Assembly: GCA_020637195.1 (NCBI GenBank)
Contig: JACJWK010000004.1
Coordinates: 1 to 64,000, forward strand
Reading direction: 5' to 3'
Source: Microthrixaceae bacterium
Lineage (GTDB): Bacteria; Actinomycetota; Acidimicrobiia; Acidimicrobiales; DATDAH01
DNA: 64,000 bases
The notes below the pieces were generated by a model. The model saw nothing but the letters and a program-made list of their open reading frames with translations. It had not been told where the DNA came from and did no database searches. A program made the position numbers and the translations under genes. Numbering within the stretch: position 1 is the first letter of the stretch; every line of letters begins with the position of its first letter. Of the stretch, positions 54,111 to 61,559 are shown piece by piece.

Positions 54111-55511
54111 TCACGCCAACTCGAGGATCTCGTCGAAGCTCTCGCGCATGCAGTCCATGAGGACGTCGGGGTCGGCCACGGCCGCGGGGTCGGTGTTGAA
54201 GCCGATGTTGAGGTCGTTGCAGTAGCTGAGCAGCGTGATGTTGCAGGCCGCGCCGGCCATGGGGCCGAAGGCGAACTGGCCCAGGAACTCGGCGCCGGCC
54301 AGGTACAGCGGCACCGGGGCCCCCGGCACGTTGCTCGCGGTGAAGTCGATCCCTTTCATGATGGAGCCGAACAGGCCGGCGGCCACCTCCTTGGGGAAGC
54401 GGTTGAGCAGCCCGGCCATGGGGTCGAGCAGGGCCAGGGCGGGCTCGGCCCGCGCCTCGTCCACCAGGCGGTGCACGGTGCGCATGCGCTCGACGGGGTC
54501 GGTGACGTCGAGGGGCACGGCGAAGCGGGCCGGAGCGAACTGGTTGCCGGCCTGGTCCGCGGTCTCGTCGTTGCGGACGTTGATGGGCATCGACATGCGC
54601 AGTGCCGGCAGGGCGACGCCGTGGCGGTCGTGGTAGCGGCGCCACCCGCCGATGAGCCCGGCGAGGAACGTGTCGTTGAGCTTGCCCTCGGCGCGCTTGG
54701 CGGCCCGCTTGGCCTCGTCCAGCGGGAGCGTGATGGTCGAGAAGTGCACGCTGAGGGATCGCTCGCGCATGATCGGGCTGAGCGGGGCGGTGGTCGGCTG
54801 GAGCATGCGCAGCACCGACTGGGCGGTCTCGCTGACCGCTCCGGAGGTGCCGATGGGGTCGGCGGCGGCCAGTCCCAGGGCGCCCACGACGGTGCCCAGG
54901 GACCGCTTGGCGATGCCCGCGTTGCGCCGTCGCTCGTGGGCCATGGCGTCGAAGAACCGCTCACGCTGGTTCATGACGTGGACCTCGGGGGCGTCGGGCA
55001 TCGGGCCGCGGTCGCCCGGGTCGCGTTCGAGGTCGAAGGTGGCGAGCATGAGGGCCACGCCGCCGACACCGTCGGTGATGGCGTGGTGGATCTTCATGAT
55101 CAGGCCCGCCCGTCCCTCGGCGAGGCCCTCGACCACGACGTACTCCCACAGCGGGCGGGCGCGGTCGAAGCCCTGCATCGCGATGGGCTCGGCGATGTCG
55201 AACAGGTCCTGGATGCTGCCGTCACCGCCGGCGCGGACCCACCGGAGGTGGTAGTCGAGGTCGAAGTTGGGGTCGACCTCCCAGCGGGGCGGCGCCACCG
55301 AGAGCGGGTTGGACACGACCCGTTGGCGCAGACGCGGCACCTTCCGGCTGGCCCGCTCGATGATGTCGGTCATCGCGGCCCGATCGGGCGCCCGGTCGAG
55401 CAGCACCACCGACGTGATGGTGCTGCGCAGCATGGGGTTGTGCTCGATGGTCCACATGAGCTTGTCGGCGTCGCTCATGCGGTGCTCGTAGCGGATCTCG
55501 CCGTCGGCCAT
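54111..55511 (-). CDS. Wax ester synthase / diacylglycerol acyltransferase (WS/DGAT), second copy
   Basis: A 466-aa acyltransferase paralogous to the 37719-39137 gene. The catalytic motif is KIHHAITDGVGGVAL (HHxxxDG, about 140-154). WTIEHNPMLRSTITSVVLLDRAPDR, KLNDTFLAGLIGGWRRYHDR and NVPGAPVPLYLAGAEFLGQFAFGP match the family. The two copies keep the same overall length. Synthesis of triacylglycerol or wax ester is the expected role. It is transcribed divergently from a TetR gene, which may control it. The start is ATG 55511 with TAGCCT 7 nt upstream. Confidence 0.95.
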   Translation of the reverse strand: MADGEIRYEHRMSDADKLMWTIEHNPMLRSTITSVVLLDRAPDRAAMTDIIERASRKVPRLRQRVVSNPLSVAPPRWEVDPNFDLDYHLRWVRAGGDGSIQDLFDIAEPIAMQGFDRARPLWEYVVVEGLAEGRAGLIMKIHHAITDGVGGVALMLATFDLERDPGDRGPMPDAPEVHVMNQRERFFDAMAHERRRNAGIAKRSLGTVVGALGLAAADPIGTSGAVSETAQSVLRMLQPTTAPLSPIMRERSLSVHFSTITLPLDEAKRAAKRAEGKLNDTFLAGLIGGWRRYHDRHGVALPALRMSMPINVRNDETADQAGNQFAPARFAVPLDVTDPVERMRTVHRLVDEARAEPALALLDPMAGLLNRFPKEVAAGLFGSIMKGIDFTASNVPGAPVPLYLAGAEFLGQFAFGPMAGAACNITLLSYCNDLNIGFNTDPAAVADPDVLMDCMRESFDEILELA

Positions 55512-55518
55512 GGGGCCG

Positions 55519-55524
55519 AGGCTA
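55519..55524 (-). promoter_or_regulatory. -10 box of the second WS/DGAT gene (leaderless)
   Basis: TAGCCT on the minus strand, seven bases, then ATG 55511. Confidence 0.55.
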
Positions 55525-55567
55525 CGCCACGATCGTCGGGGCCGACCGTGTCACGGGCGGGCAATAC

Positions 55568-55581
55568 CCTCGGTACCCAGG
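55568..55581. promoter_or_regulatory. Possible TetR operator
   Basis: CCTCGGTACCCAGG is a 14-bp dyad with one mismatched pair. It lies 20 nt before the TetR start and in the region shared with the divergent WS/DGAT gene. A TACCCT string overlapping it could be the TetR -10. Short and imperfect, so only suggestive. Confidence 0.35.
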
Positions 55582-55601
55582 ACGGCCAGAGGAGGTCCGC
55601 G

Positions 55602-56324
55602 GTGCCGAACGAACGTCGTGAGACCCGAGAGCAACTGCTCGAGGGCGCCATGCGCCTGTTGGCCGAGTCCAGCCGGGACCACCTGCGCCGGGTGCTGACG
55701 GCCGGCGCGGTGGCCAAGGCGGCCGGCTTGCACCGCCAGACCTTCTACCTCTACTGGAGCACCCAGGCGGAGTTCGTGGACGACTTCGTGCGCTACGTCA
55801 CCGATCCCGGGCACAGCCCCTCGTCCGAGCGACTCGCCACGATCGACGAGGACCTCGAGGACGCCTCCGACGACCCGGCCGCCGAGGTGCGTCGCATGAG
55901 CCGGCGCACCTACGAGCACTGGGCCGAGGACCCGGTCCACTTCGCCCGGATGGTGCTGTGGGCCACCCATCCGAACGACGACCTCGTCCGTCAGCGCATG
56001 GAGGCGCTCTACCGCGCCAACGACGAGGCCGCCGCGAAGACGTTCGGCGCGGTGGGCGACGCCTGGGGCATCGAGCCCCGGCCGCCGTTCACGCTCGACA
56101 CGATCGCGCTGTTGTTCAACGCGCTGCGCGACGGCCTCATGCTCCAACTCATGATCCGGGGCGACGACGCGCCGGCGTCGTTCTTCGGCGACGTCCACCT
56201 GGCCATGAGCCAGGCGGTGACCCGTCCCGTCGGTGAGACCGACACGCCGACCCTGGACGAGGACTACCGGCGCCACGTGGCCGGCCCGGACGGGGCCGGG
56301 CCCGACGGCGAGCCCCGGGTCTAG
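55602..56324 (+). CDS. TetR-family transcriptional regulator
   Basis: A 240-aa protein. The N-terminal helix-turn-helix is TREQLLEGAMRLLAESS ... VLTAGAVAKAAGLHRQTFYLYWSTQAEFVDDFVRYV, the standard TetR DNA-binding domain with TFYLYW in the recognition helix region. The C-terminal helical ligand domain has EDPVHFARMVLWATHPNDDLV and FNALRDGLMLQLMIRGD. The GTG start has a perfect GGAGG at 8-nt spacing. It likely represses itself and perhaps the divergent WS/DGAT gene in response to a lipid-like ligand; that is inference from position. Confidence 0.93.
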   Translation: MPNERRETREQLLEGAMRLLAESSRDHLRRVLTAGAVAKAAGLHRQTFYLYWSTQAEFVDDFVRYVTDPGHSPSSERLATIDEDLEDASDDPAAEVRRMSRRTYEHWAEDPVHFARMVLWATHPNDDLVRQRMEALYRANDEAAAKTFGAVGDAWGIEPRPPFTLDTIALLFNALRDGLMLQLMIRGDDAPASFFGDVHLAMSQAVTRPVGETDTPTLDEDYRRHVAGPDGAGPDGEPRV

Positions 56325-56908
56325 CGGTCCCCGGCCCCCTCGGCGCGGTCGGCGGACCCGGCCACCTTCGCCACCCGGTCGCCCGGTCGCACCCGCCCGC
56401 CGACGACGACCCGGGCGTTGACGCCGCGCAGGTGCAGCGCCCGACCCTCGGGCGAGTTCACCAGCCGGGCCGCGGCCGCTCCGAAGCGGTCGACGAACTT
56501 GGCGCACCCCCGGTGCGGCTGGTCGGTGATCTCGATGACCGCGGTGCCCAGGGCGAGCCGCGTGCCGGGGGGCAGGTTCGCCTCGCTGAGGTCGAGGTCG
56601 AGGTGGAGCTGGTCCCCGGCGAGGGCCCGGTGGGCGTCGTCGTCGGCCACGAGGCGTGAGAACCGCGCCCCGATCAGGTTGAGCTGCATGTCCGGGTGGG
56701 GCCCACCGTCGGCGGTCCGCTTGGACCCGCGCTCGGGCCAGGTGTCGCCCACCAGGCCCACGGTCGGGTCGAGTCGGCCCTCGGCGAGGATCTCACGCTC
56801 GTCGACGCCGGGGCGGCGCACGACGAGGTCGACCGTGCCCCCGTCGGTGGGCGCACGCCGCACGTGGTCGAGGCCGCGGGTGAGCTCGTCGTCGGTGCGG
56901 TGGGCCAT
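56321..56908 (-). CDS. MOSC-domain protein
   Basis: A 195-aa protein. GLVGDTWPERGSKRTADGG, MQLNLIGARFSRLV, GDQLHLDLDLSEANLPPGTRLALGTAVIEITDQPHRGCAKFVDRFG and NARVVVGGRVRPGDRVAKV make a complete MOSC beta-barrel. The invariant Cys is in PHRGCAKF (about 140). MOSC proteins transfer or bind sulfur or carry molybdenum cofactor chemistry, sometimes toward N-hydroxylated compounds. There is no signal peptide. Its 3' end overlaps the convergent tetR gene by 4 nt. Confidence 0.92.
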   Translation of the reverse strand: MAHRTDDELTRGLDHVRRAPTDGGTVDLVVRRPGVDEREILAEGRLDPTVGLVGDTWPERGSKRTADGGPHPDMQLNLIGARFSRLVADDDAHRALAGDQLHLDLDLSEANLPPGTRLALGTAVIEITDQPHRGCAKFVDRFGAAAARLVNSPEGRALHLRGVNARVVVGGRVRPGDRVAKVAGSADRAEGAGDR

Positions 56909-56953
56909 CGCCTGAGCTTCGTCGCCCGCCCGCCGGTCACCAAGCGGTTTCGG

Positions 56954-58777
56954 TCAGCAGGTCGGCCCGGAGTTCCGGTAGTAGCCGCTGAACGTGTCGG
57001 TCTCGGTGTGGCCGTCCACGAACGTGCGGGTGCGGGTGGTGGTGACGTCGGTGCACGATCCCCGCGAGCTCGTGGTCTGGCCGGTCTGGGCACCGGTGGC
57101 GTAGCGGGTCGAGTACAGGTGCATCGTGATGCTGGTGTCGGTGTAGGTGGGCCACATGAGCACGCCGTAGGGCGTGTTGTTCTCGACGATGAAGTTCGGC
57201 GCCGGGTACGACACCGTGGACTCCCGGCCGTAGGGGTAGCGGCTCAGGTACTCGGTGTGGAACTGGTAGCTGGTGATGTCGAGGCCCGCGAAGAAGGCGG
57301 CGTTGAAGGTGGTGGTGGCGAACTGGGACACACCGCCGCCGACGGACTCGACGTGCTCGCCGTTCTCGATGGCGCCCGCGGTGACGAACCCGTTGGCGGT
57401 CGTGCGCTGGCCCACCACCTCGTTGATGGAGAAGTGGCCGCCCGGCATGATCACGTAGCCGCGGACGATGTCGGCCATGCGCTGGATGTTGGTGACCCGC
57501 GACTCGCAGCAGTTGTGGTGGGTGGACGAGCGGCAGCCGCTGGCGGCGCCGGAGTTGCAGGGCTCCTCGTCGGGGAGGCTGATCTCCTCGACGATGCCGA
57601 GGGCCTCGGCGTCCTCGGTGGAGAAGTCGGGCTCCCGCGGGCCGAACTGGAGCTCGACGCTCCCCGTGCCCTCGCGCAGCGCGGTGGCCACGATGGCCGC
57701 CGAGCCCGGGGCGCAACAGCCCGTGCCGGGCCGGCCGGGCACGACCTCGGGGCCGAAGGCCCCGACGGTGAAGCTGGCGTCCACGGGAGGGTCGCCGAAC
57801 GCGGGGAGGATCAGGGGCAGGTCGACCTTGATCTTCTCCTTGTCGATCTTCAGGCGGAGGCGCTCGGCCCCCACCTTGGAGCTGATCCAGTTCTGGAGCT
57901 GCGCCGGCGTGGCGTTGGCGGTCTCGCCACCGGCGGTGATCTCGAGCGGCTCGTCGGTCATGTCGTTGGCCTCGACGGCCAGCGCCTCGGCGTCGGCGTC
58001 GGGGAAGCGCGGCGGGATGGTCTTGTTCTCGACCTCGAGGGTGATGGCGGCGCCGGGGCCCTCGCTGTCGATCCCGACGCGGTTGAGGCCCGACAGCACG
58101 TCGGCGGGGTCGATGCCCTGGCCGTCGACCCCCTCGACGACCTCGTACCGGCCCTCGACCAGCTCGAGGCCGGGCTCGACGGGGGGCGTGCGCTCCTCGC
58201 CCTGGAGCGTGACGAGGGCCTCCTCGACCCGGACGGGGTTGGCCCGGAAGACCACGGGGGCGGTCTCGCCGTCGAGGAACGACCGGGCCCAGGAGACGGG
58301 CTGGCCCACCACCGATCCGTCGCGGCCGACGTCGAGCGCGGCGGCGACGGTGGCCTCCTGGTCGACCTTGGCGCCCAGGTCGCCCACGGTGGTCTCGATG
58401 CTGCGGTCGCCCACCTCGAGGGTGACCGCGGTGTCCTGGTAGCGGTCGGCCAGCTCCGCGACGGTGTCGGTGAGCTCGGCCTGGGACATCGTGCCGACGT
58501 CCACGCCCGCGAGCGTGACGTTGCGCACCACCTGGTCGTCGTCGCGCGTGTCGTAGGCCCAGGCCCCGACCGTGGCGGCCAGCACGACGACCGGGATCAC
58601 CACGGCCAGGGTGATCACGATGCGTCGGCCGCGCCCCCGTCGTCCGCGGCGTCGTCCCCGCCGCCGGCCCGTCTCGCTGCCGTCGGACCGGTCCGGGCCC
58701 GAGGCGGGGGCGTCGTCGGTCGCCGCGGCGTCGGACGTGTCGGGGCGGGGCTGGTCGTCGGTGTCGAAGACGCTCAT
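56954..58777 (-). CDS. VanW-family membrane-anchored protein with peptidoglycan-binding-like repeats
   Basis: A 607-aa protein. A long acidic/basic cytosolic head (Arg-rich RRRGRRRGRRGRGRR before the membrane) leads to one membrane helix (IVITLAVVIPVVVLAATVGAW, about 52-72). Extracytoplasmic repeated domains follow (VTLAGVDVGTMSQAEL and VTLEVGDRSIETTVGDLGA, of the YoaR-like type). A C-terminal VanW domain has YVIMPGGHFSINEVVGQRT, VESVGGGVSQFATTTFNAAFFAGLDIT and SRYPYGRESTVSYPAPNF. A Cys-rich patch (CCAPG, CNSG, CCES) in the linker probably forms disulfides. It has a likely role at the cell wall; the exact activity is unknown. Confidence 0.95.
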   Translation of the reverse strand: MSVFDTDDQPRPDTSDAAATDDAPASGPDRSDGSETGRRRGRRRGRRGRGRRIVITLAVVIPVVVLAATVGAWAYDTRDDDQVVRNVTLAGVDVGTMSQAELTDTVAELADRYQDTAVTLEVGDRSIETTVGDLGAKVDQEATVAAALDVGRDGSVVGQPVSWARSFLDGETAPVVFRANPVRVEEALVTLQGEERTPPVEPGLELVEGRYEVVEGVDGQGIDPADVLSGLNRVGIDSEGPGAAITLEVENKTIPPRFPDADAEALAVEANDMTDEPLEITAGGETANATPAQLQNWISSKVGAERLRLKIDKEKIKVDLPLILPAFGDPPVDASFTVGAFGPEVVPGRPGTGCCAPGSAAIVATALREGTGSVELQFGPREPDFSTEDAEALGIVEEISLPDEEPCNSGAASGCRSSTHHNCCESRVTNIQRMADIVRGYVIMPGGHFSINEVVGQRTTANGFVTAGAIENGEHVESVGGGVSQFATTTFNAAFFAGLDITSYQFHTEYLSRYPYGRESTVSYPAPNFIVENNTPYGVLMWPTYTDTSITMHLYSTRYATGAQTGQTTSSRGSCTDVTTTRTRTFVDGHTETDTFSGYYRNSGPTC

Positions 58778-58895
58778 GGGTGCAGGCGCGGGTGGCGGAG
58801 GGGCGCGGGCCGCGTGCGCGGCCGGGTGGGCCCCTACACGCTAGACATGCCATCATCGCTGGCGGTCGCGCCCACGAGGGGGATTTCGAGAAAAG

Positions 58896-59801
58896 ATGGC
58901 AGGGATCTGTGAAGGACGAGTGGCGGTCATCACCGGCGCGGGCCGCGGGATCGGGCGCGAGCACGCGCTGATGCTGGCCGGCCAGGGGGCCCGGATCGTG
59001 GTCAACGACCTGGGCGGCTCGATGGACGGCACCGGGCAGGGCGAGGGCCCGGCCCACGACGTGGTGGCCGAGATCGAGGCCATGGGCGGCCAGGCAGTGG
59101 CCAACGGCGACGACGTCTCGGACTTCGAGGGCGCCGAGCGCCTCATCGGCCAGGCCATCGACACCTTCGGCGGCCTGGACATCCTCGTCAACAACGCCGG
59201 CATCCTGCGCGACCGCATGCTGACCAACATGAGCGAGGCCGAGTGGGACGCGGTCATCAAGGTGCACCTGAAGGGCACCTTCGGCCCCACCCGCCACGCC
59301 GCCGCCTACTGGCGCGAGCGGGCCAAGGCCGGCGAGGCCAACGACGCCCGGGTCATCAACACCAGCTCGGCGTCGGGCATCTACGGCAACGTCGGCCAGA
59401 CCAACTACGGAGCGGCCAAGGCGGGCATCGCCGCCTTCACCATCATCGCCAGCCAGGAGCTGGGCCGCTACGGCGTCACGGTCAACGCGATCGCCCCCGC
59501 GGCGCTCACCCGCATGACCGAGGGGCTCGGCATGGGCCAGGCCACCGAGGAGCTCAAGGAGCAGATGTCGCCCCGGTGGATCGCCCCGATCGTCACCTGG
59601 CTGGCCAGCCCGGAGTCGAGCGCGGTCACCGGGCGCGTGTTCGACGTGTCGGGCCGGGCGCTGTCGGTGGCCGAGGGCTGGCACATCGGCCCGTCGGTCG
59701 ACCCGTCCGACGATCCCGCCGAGCTCGGGCCGCTGGTCGCCGAGCTCATGGAGAAGGCCCGGCCCAACGCCGACATGAGCGGTCGCGACGCCACACGCTG
59801 A
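58896..59801 (+). CDS. SDR of the multifunctional-enzyme type, paralog of 46955-47854
   Basis: A 301-aa dehydrogenase. VAVITGAGRGIGREHALMLAGQGARIVVNDLGGSMDGTGQGEGPAHDVV has the cofactor motif and the same NDLGG...DG insert as the 46955 paralog. LVNNAGILRDRMLTNMSEAEWDAVI and NTSSASGIYGNVGQTNYGAAKAGIAAF carry the Ser-Tyr-Lys site. The C-terminal part has AVTGRVFDVSGRALSVAEGWHIG. It probably oxidises 3-hydroxyacyl-CoA. The maoC gene follows 54 nt downstream, so hydratase and dehydrogenase steps are made together. ATG 58896 has GAGAAAAG as ribosome binding site. Confidence 0.95.
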   Translation: MAGICEGRVAVITGAGRGIGREHALMLAGQGARIVVNDLGGSMDGTGQGEGPAHDVVAEIEAMGGQAVANGDDVSDFEGAERLIGQAIDTFGGLDILVNNAGILRDRMLTNMSEAEWDAVIKVHLKGTFGPTRHAAAYWRERAKAGEANDARVINTSSASGIYGNVGQTNYGAAKAGIAAFTIIASQELGRYGVTVNAIAPAALTRMTEGLGMGQATEELKEQMSPRWIAPIVTWLASPESSAVTGRVFDVSGRALSVAEGWHIGPSVDPSDDPAELGPLVAELMEKARPNADMSGRDATR

Positions 59802-59855
59802 CCCGCCCGCCACTGGCACGAACGCCAACCGACGAGAAGCGACAAGGAGCCCCCC

Positions 59856-60695
59856 ATGCCCATCAACCTGGATGCCGTCGGCGTCGAGTCCGAGCCCGGC
59901 GAGCGCTCGTGGGACTCGAAGGACTGCCTGCTGTACGCGCTCGGCGTCGGCGCCGGCACCGACGAGCTGGCCTTCACCACCGAGAACAGCATCGACGTCG
60001 AGCAGAAGGTGCTGCCCACCCAGGCCGTCGTGCTGAACGCCATGGGCGCGGGCATGCCGAGCCTCGGCGACTTCAACCCGGCCATGCTCGTCCACGGCGA
60101 GCAGAGCGTGGAGCTCCACCGCGAGATCCCGGTCAAGGGCACCCTGCGCAGCACCGGCCGGGTCGAGGCCATCTACGACAAGGGCAAGGGCGCGGTGATC
60201 GTCATGTCCACCCGCGCCGTGCTGGCCGACACGGACGAGCCGCTGTTCACCAACACCATGTCGGTCTTCATCCGCGGCGAGGGCGGCTGGGGTGGCGACC
60301 GCGGCCCGTCGGGCCCGCAGAACGTGCCGCCCGACCGTGACCCCGACCACTCGGTCACCTATCAGACCCGCGAGGACCAGGCGTTGCTCTACCGCCTGTC
60401 CGGCGACCGCAACCCGCTGCACTCCGACCCGAAGTTCGCCGAGATGGGCGGCTTCCCCCGCCCGATCCTCCACGGCCTGTGCACGTACGGCTTCACCGGC
60501 CGGGCCCTGCTCCACACCCTCTGCGGCGGCGACCCGGGTCGGTTCACGAAGATGGAGGGCCGGTTCTCCTCGCCCGTCTTCCCCGGCGAGGCCCTCACCG
60601 TCAACCTGTGGGTGGACGGCGACCAGGCCGTCTTCCAGACCTGCGGCGGCGACGGCCGCGTCGTCCTCGACGCCGGCCTCTGCACCTTCCGCTAG
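59856..60695 (+). CDS. MaoC-family enoyl-CoA hydratase (double hot dog)
   Basis: A 279-aa (R)-specific enoyl-CoA hydratase of the MFE-2 hydratase type. The N-terminal hot dog has LYALGVGAGTDELAFTTENS and VLPTQAVVLNAMGAG. The C-terminal one has the hydratase-2 motif YRLSGDRNPLHSDPKFAEMGGFPRPILHGLCTYG with the catalytic Asp and His (about 184-217). It adds water to 2-enoyl-CoA to give (R)-3-hydroxyacyl-CoA, the substrate of the neighbouring SDR. The ribosome binding site is AAGGAG. It ends with the 3' motif shared with the 27608 gene. Confidence 0.95.
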   Translation: MPINLDAVGVESEPGERSWDSKDCLLYALGVGAGTDELAFTTENSIDVEQKVLPTQAVVLNAMGAGMPSLGDFNPAMLVHGEQSVELHREIPVKGTLRSTGRVEAIYDKGKGAVIVMSTRAVLADTDEPLFTNTMSVFIRGEGGWGGDRGPSGPQNVPPDRDPDHSVTYQTREDQALLYRLSGDRNPLHSDPKFAEMGGFPRPILHGLCTYGFTGRALLHTLCGGDPGRFTKMEGRFSSPVFPGEALTVNLWVDGDQAVFQTCGGDGRVVLDAGLCTFR

Positions 60696-61455
60696 GCCCT
60701 CCTTCGTCGGGGCGGCCTCGCCTCCGGCGGTCAAAACGCACGGCGACCGGTCGAGCGCTCGGAGGCGTCCCACCCCCGGTCGGTGAGACGCCGGGGCAGA
60801 ACAGCCGGAGCTCGTCGGACTCGATGCCCCGCAGGGCGTCGTAGTCGACCTCCACGCACGCGATCTCGCGCGCCGAGGCGAGCACGCGCGCCTGCGGCTT
60901 GATCTGCTGGGCCACGAACACGCCGCGCACGGGGCGCAGCATCGGGTCGAGGTTGAGGCGCTCGAGGTAGCGGGTGAGCTGCTCGACGCCGTCGATCTCG
61001 CCCCGGCGCTTCACCTCGATGGCCACCGTGGCGCCGTCGGCGTCCTTGCACAGCAGGTCGACCGGTCCGATGTCGGTGGGGTACTCGCGGCGGACGAGGC
61101 GGAGCCCCTCGGCGATGGACGTGCAGTTGGCGGCCAGCAGCTCCTGGAGGTGGGCCTCGACGCCGTCCTTCTGGAGCCCCGGGTCGACGCCGAGCTCGTG
61201 GGCGCTGTCCGACAGCACCTCGTCGAGCGTGATCGTGAGCACCTCGCCCTTCGGGTTGGTGACCGTCCACTCGCCGTCGCCCTCGGTGAGCCGGTTGGGG
61301 GCGTTCATCCAGTTGAGCGGCTTGTAGGCCCCACCGTCCGCGTGGACGGCCACGCACCCGTCGGCCTTCACCATGATGAGCCGCGTGGCGAGGGGCAGGT
61401 GAGCGGTCAGCCGGCCCTCGTAGTGCACTTCGCAGCGGGCGATCACCAGGCGCAC
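60601..61455 (-). CDS. nucS: NucS/EndoMS mismatch-specific endonuclease with unusual C-terminal run-on
   Basis: A Mg-dependent endonuclease that cuts both strands at mismatches in the non-MutS repair of actinobacteria and archaea. VRLVIARCEVHYEGRLTAHLPLATRLIMVKADGCVAVHADGG is the N-terminal DNA-binding domain. YPTDIGPVDLLCKDADGATVAIEVKRRGEIDGVEQLTRYLERL is the RecB-like nuclease core (GPVDLL, then EVKRRG). DYDALRGIESDELRLF normally lies at the very end, but here the frame runs on about 68 residues, becoming Arg-rich and overlapping the maoC 3' end by 95 nt. A lost stop or an indel near 60805 is likely. The GTG start 61455 has a TACGCT box 7 nt upstream. Confidence 0.92.
   Translation of the reverse strand: MRLVIARCEVHYEGRLTAHLPLATRLIMVKADGCVAVHADGGAYKPLNWMNAPNRLTEGDGEWTVTNPKGEVLTITLDEVLSDSAHELGVDPGLQKDGVEAHLQELLAANCTSIAEGLRLVRREYPTDIGPVDLLCKDADGATVAIEVKRRGEIDGVEQLTRYLERLNLDPMLRPVRGVFVAQQIKPQARVLASAREIACVEVDYDALRGIESDELRLFCPGVSPTGGGTPPSARPVAVRFDRRRRGRPDEGGPSGRCRGRRRGRRGRRRRRSGRRPGRRPPTG
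60692..60710 (+). repeat. 3'-end motif shared with 28573-28591
   Basis: CTAGGCCCTCCTTCGTCGG starts at the maoC stop codon and differs at one base from the copy after the LLM gene. Confidence 0.45.
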
Positions 61456-61462
61456 GGTGGGC

Positions 61463-61468
61463 AGCGTA
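61463..61468 (-). promoter_or_regulatory. -10 box of nucS (leaderless)
   Basis: TACGCT on the minus strand followed by seven bases and GTG 61455. Confidence 0.55.
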
Positions 61469-61559
61469 GTGAGCGGCACCACCCGTCCCCGACGGCCGCG
61501 GGCGCGACCGCGTGGCGCACTGTCGGAGCTCTGGCGGGGCGCGCCATACTTGCCGCGCC

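Noticed and set aside
56937..60773. Long minus-strand open frame across VanW, SDR and MaoC
   Set aside because: The VanW gene uses another frame with clear motifs. This frame has shadow composition throughout.
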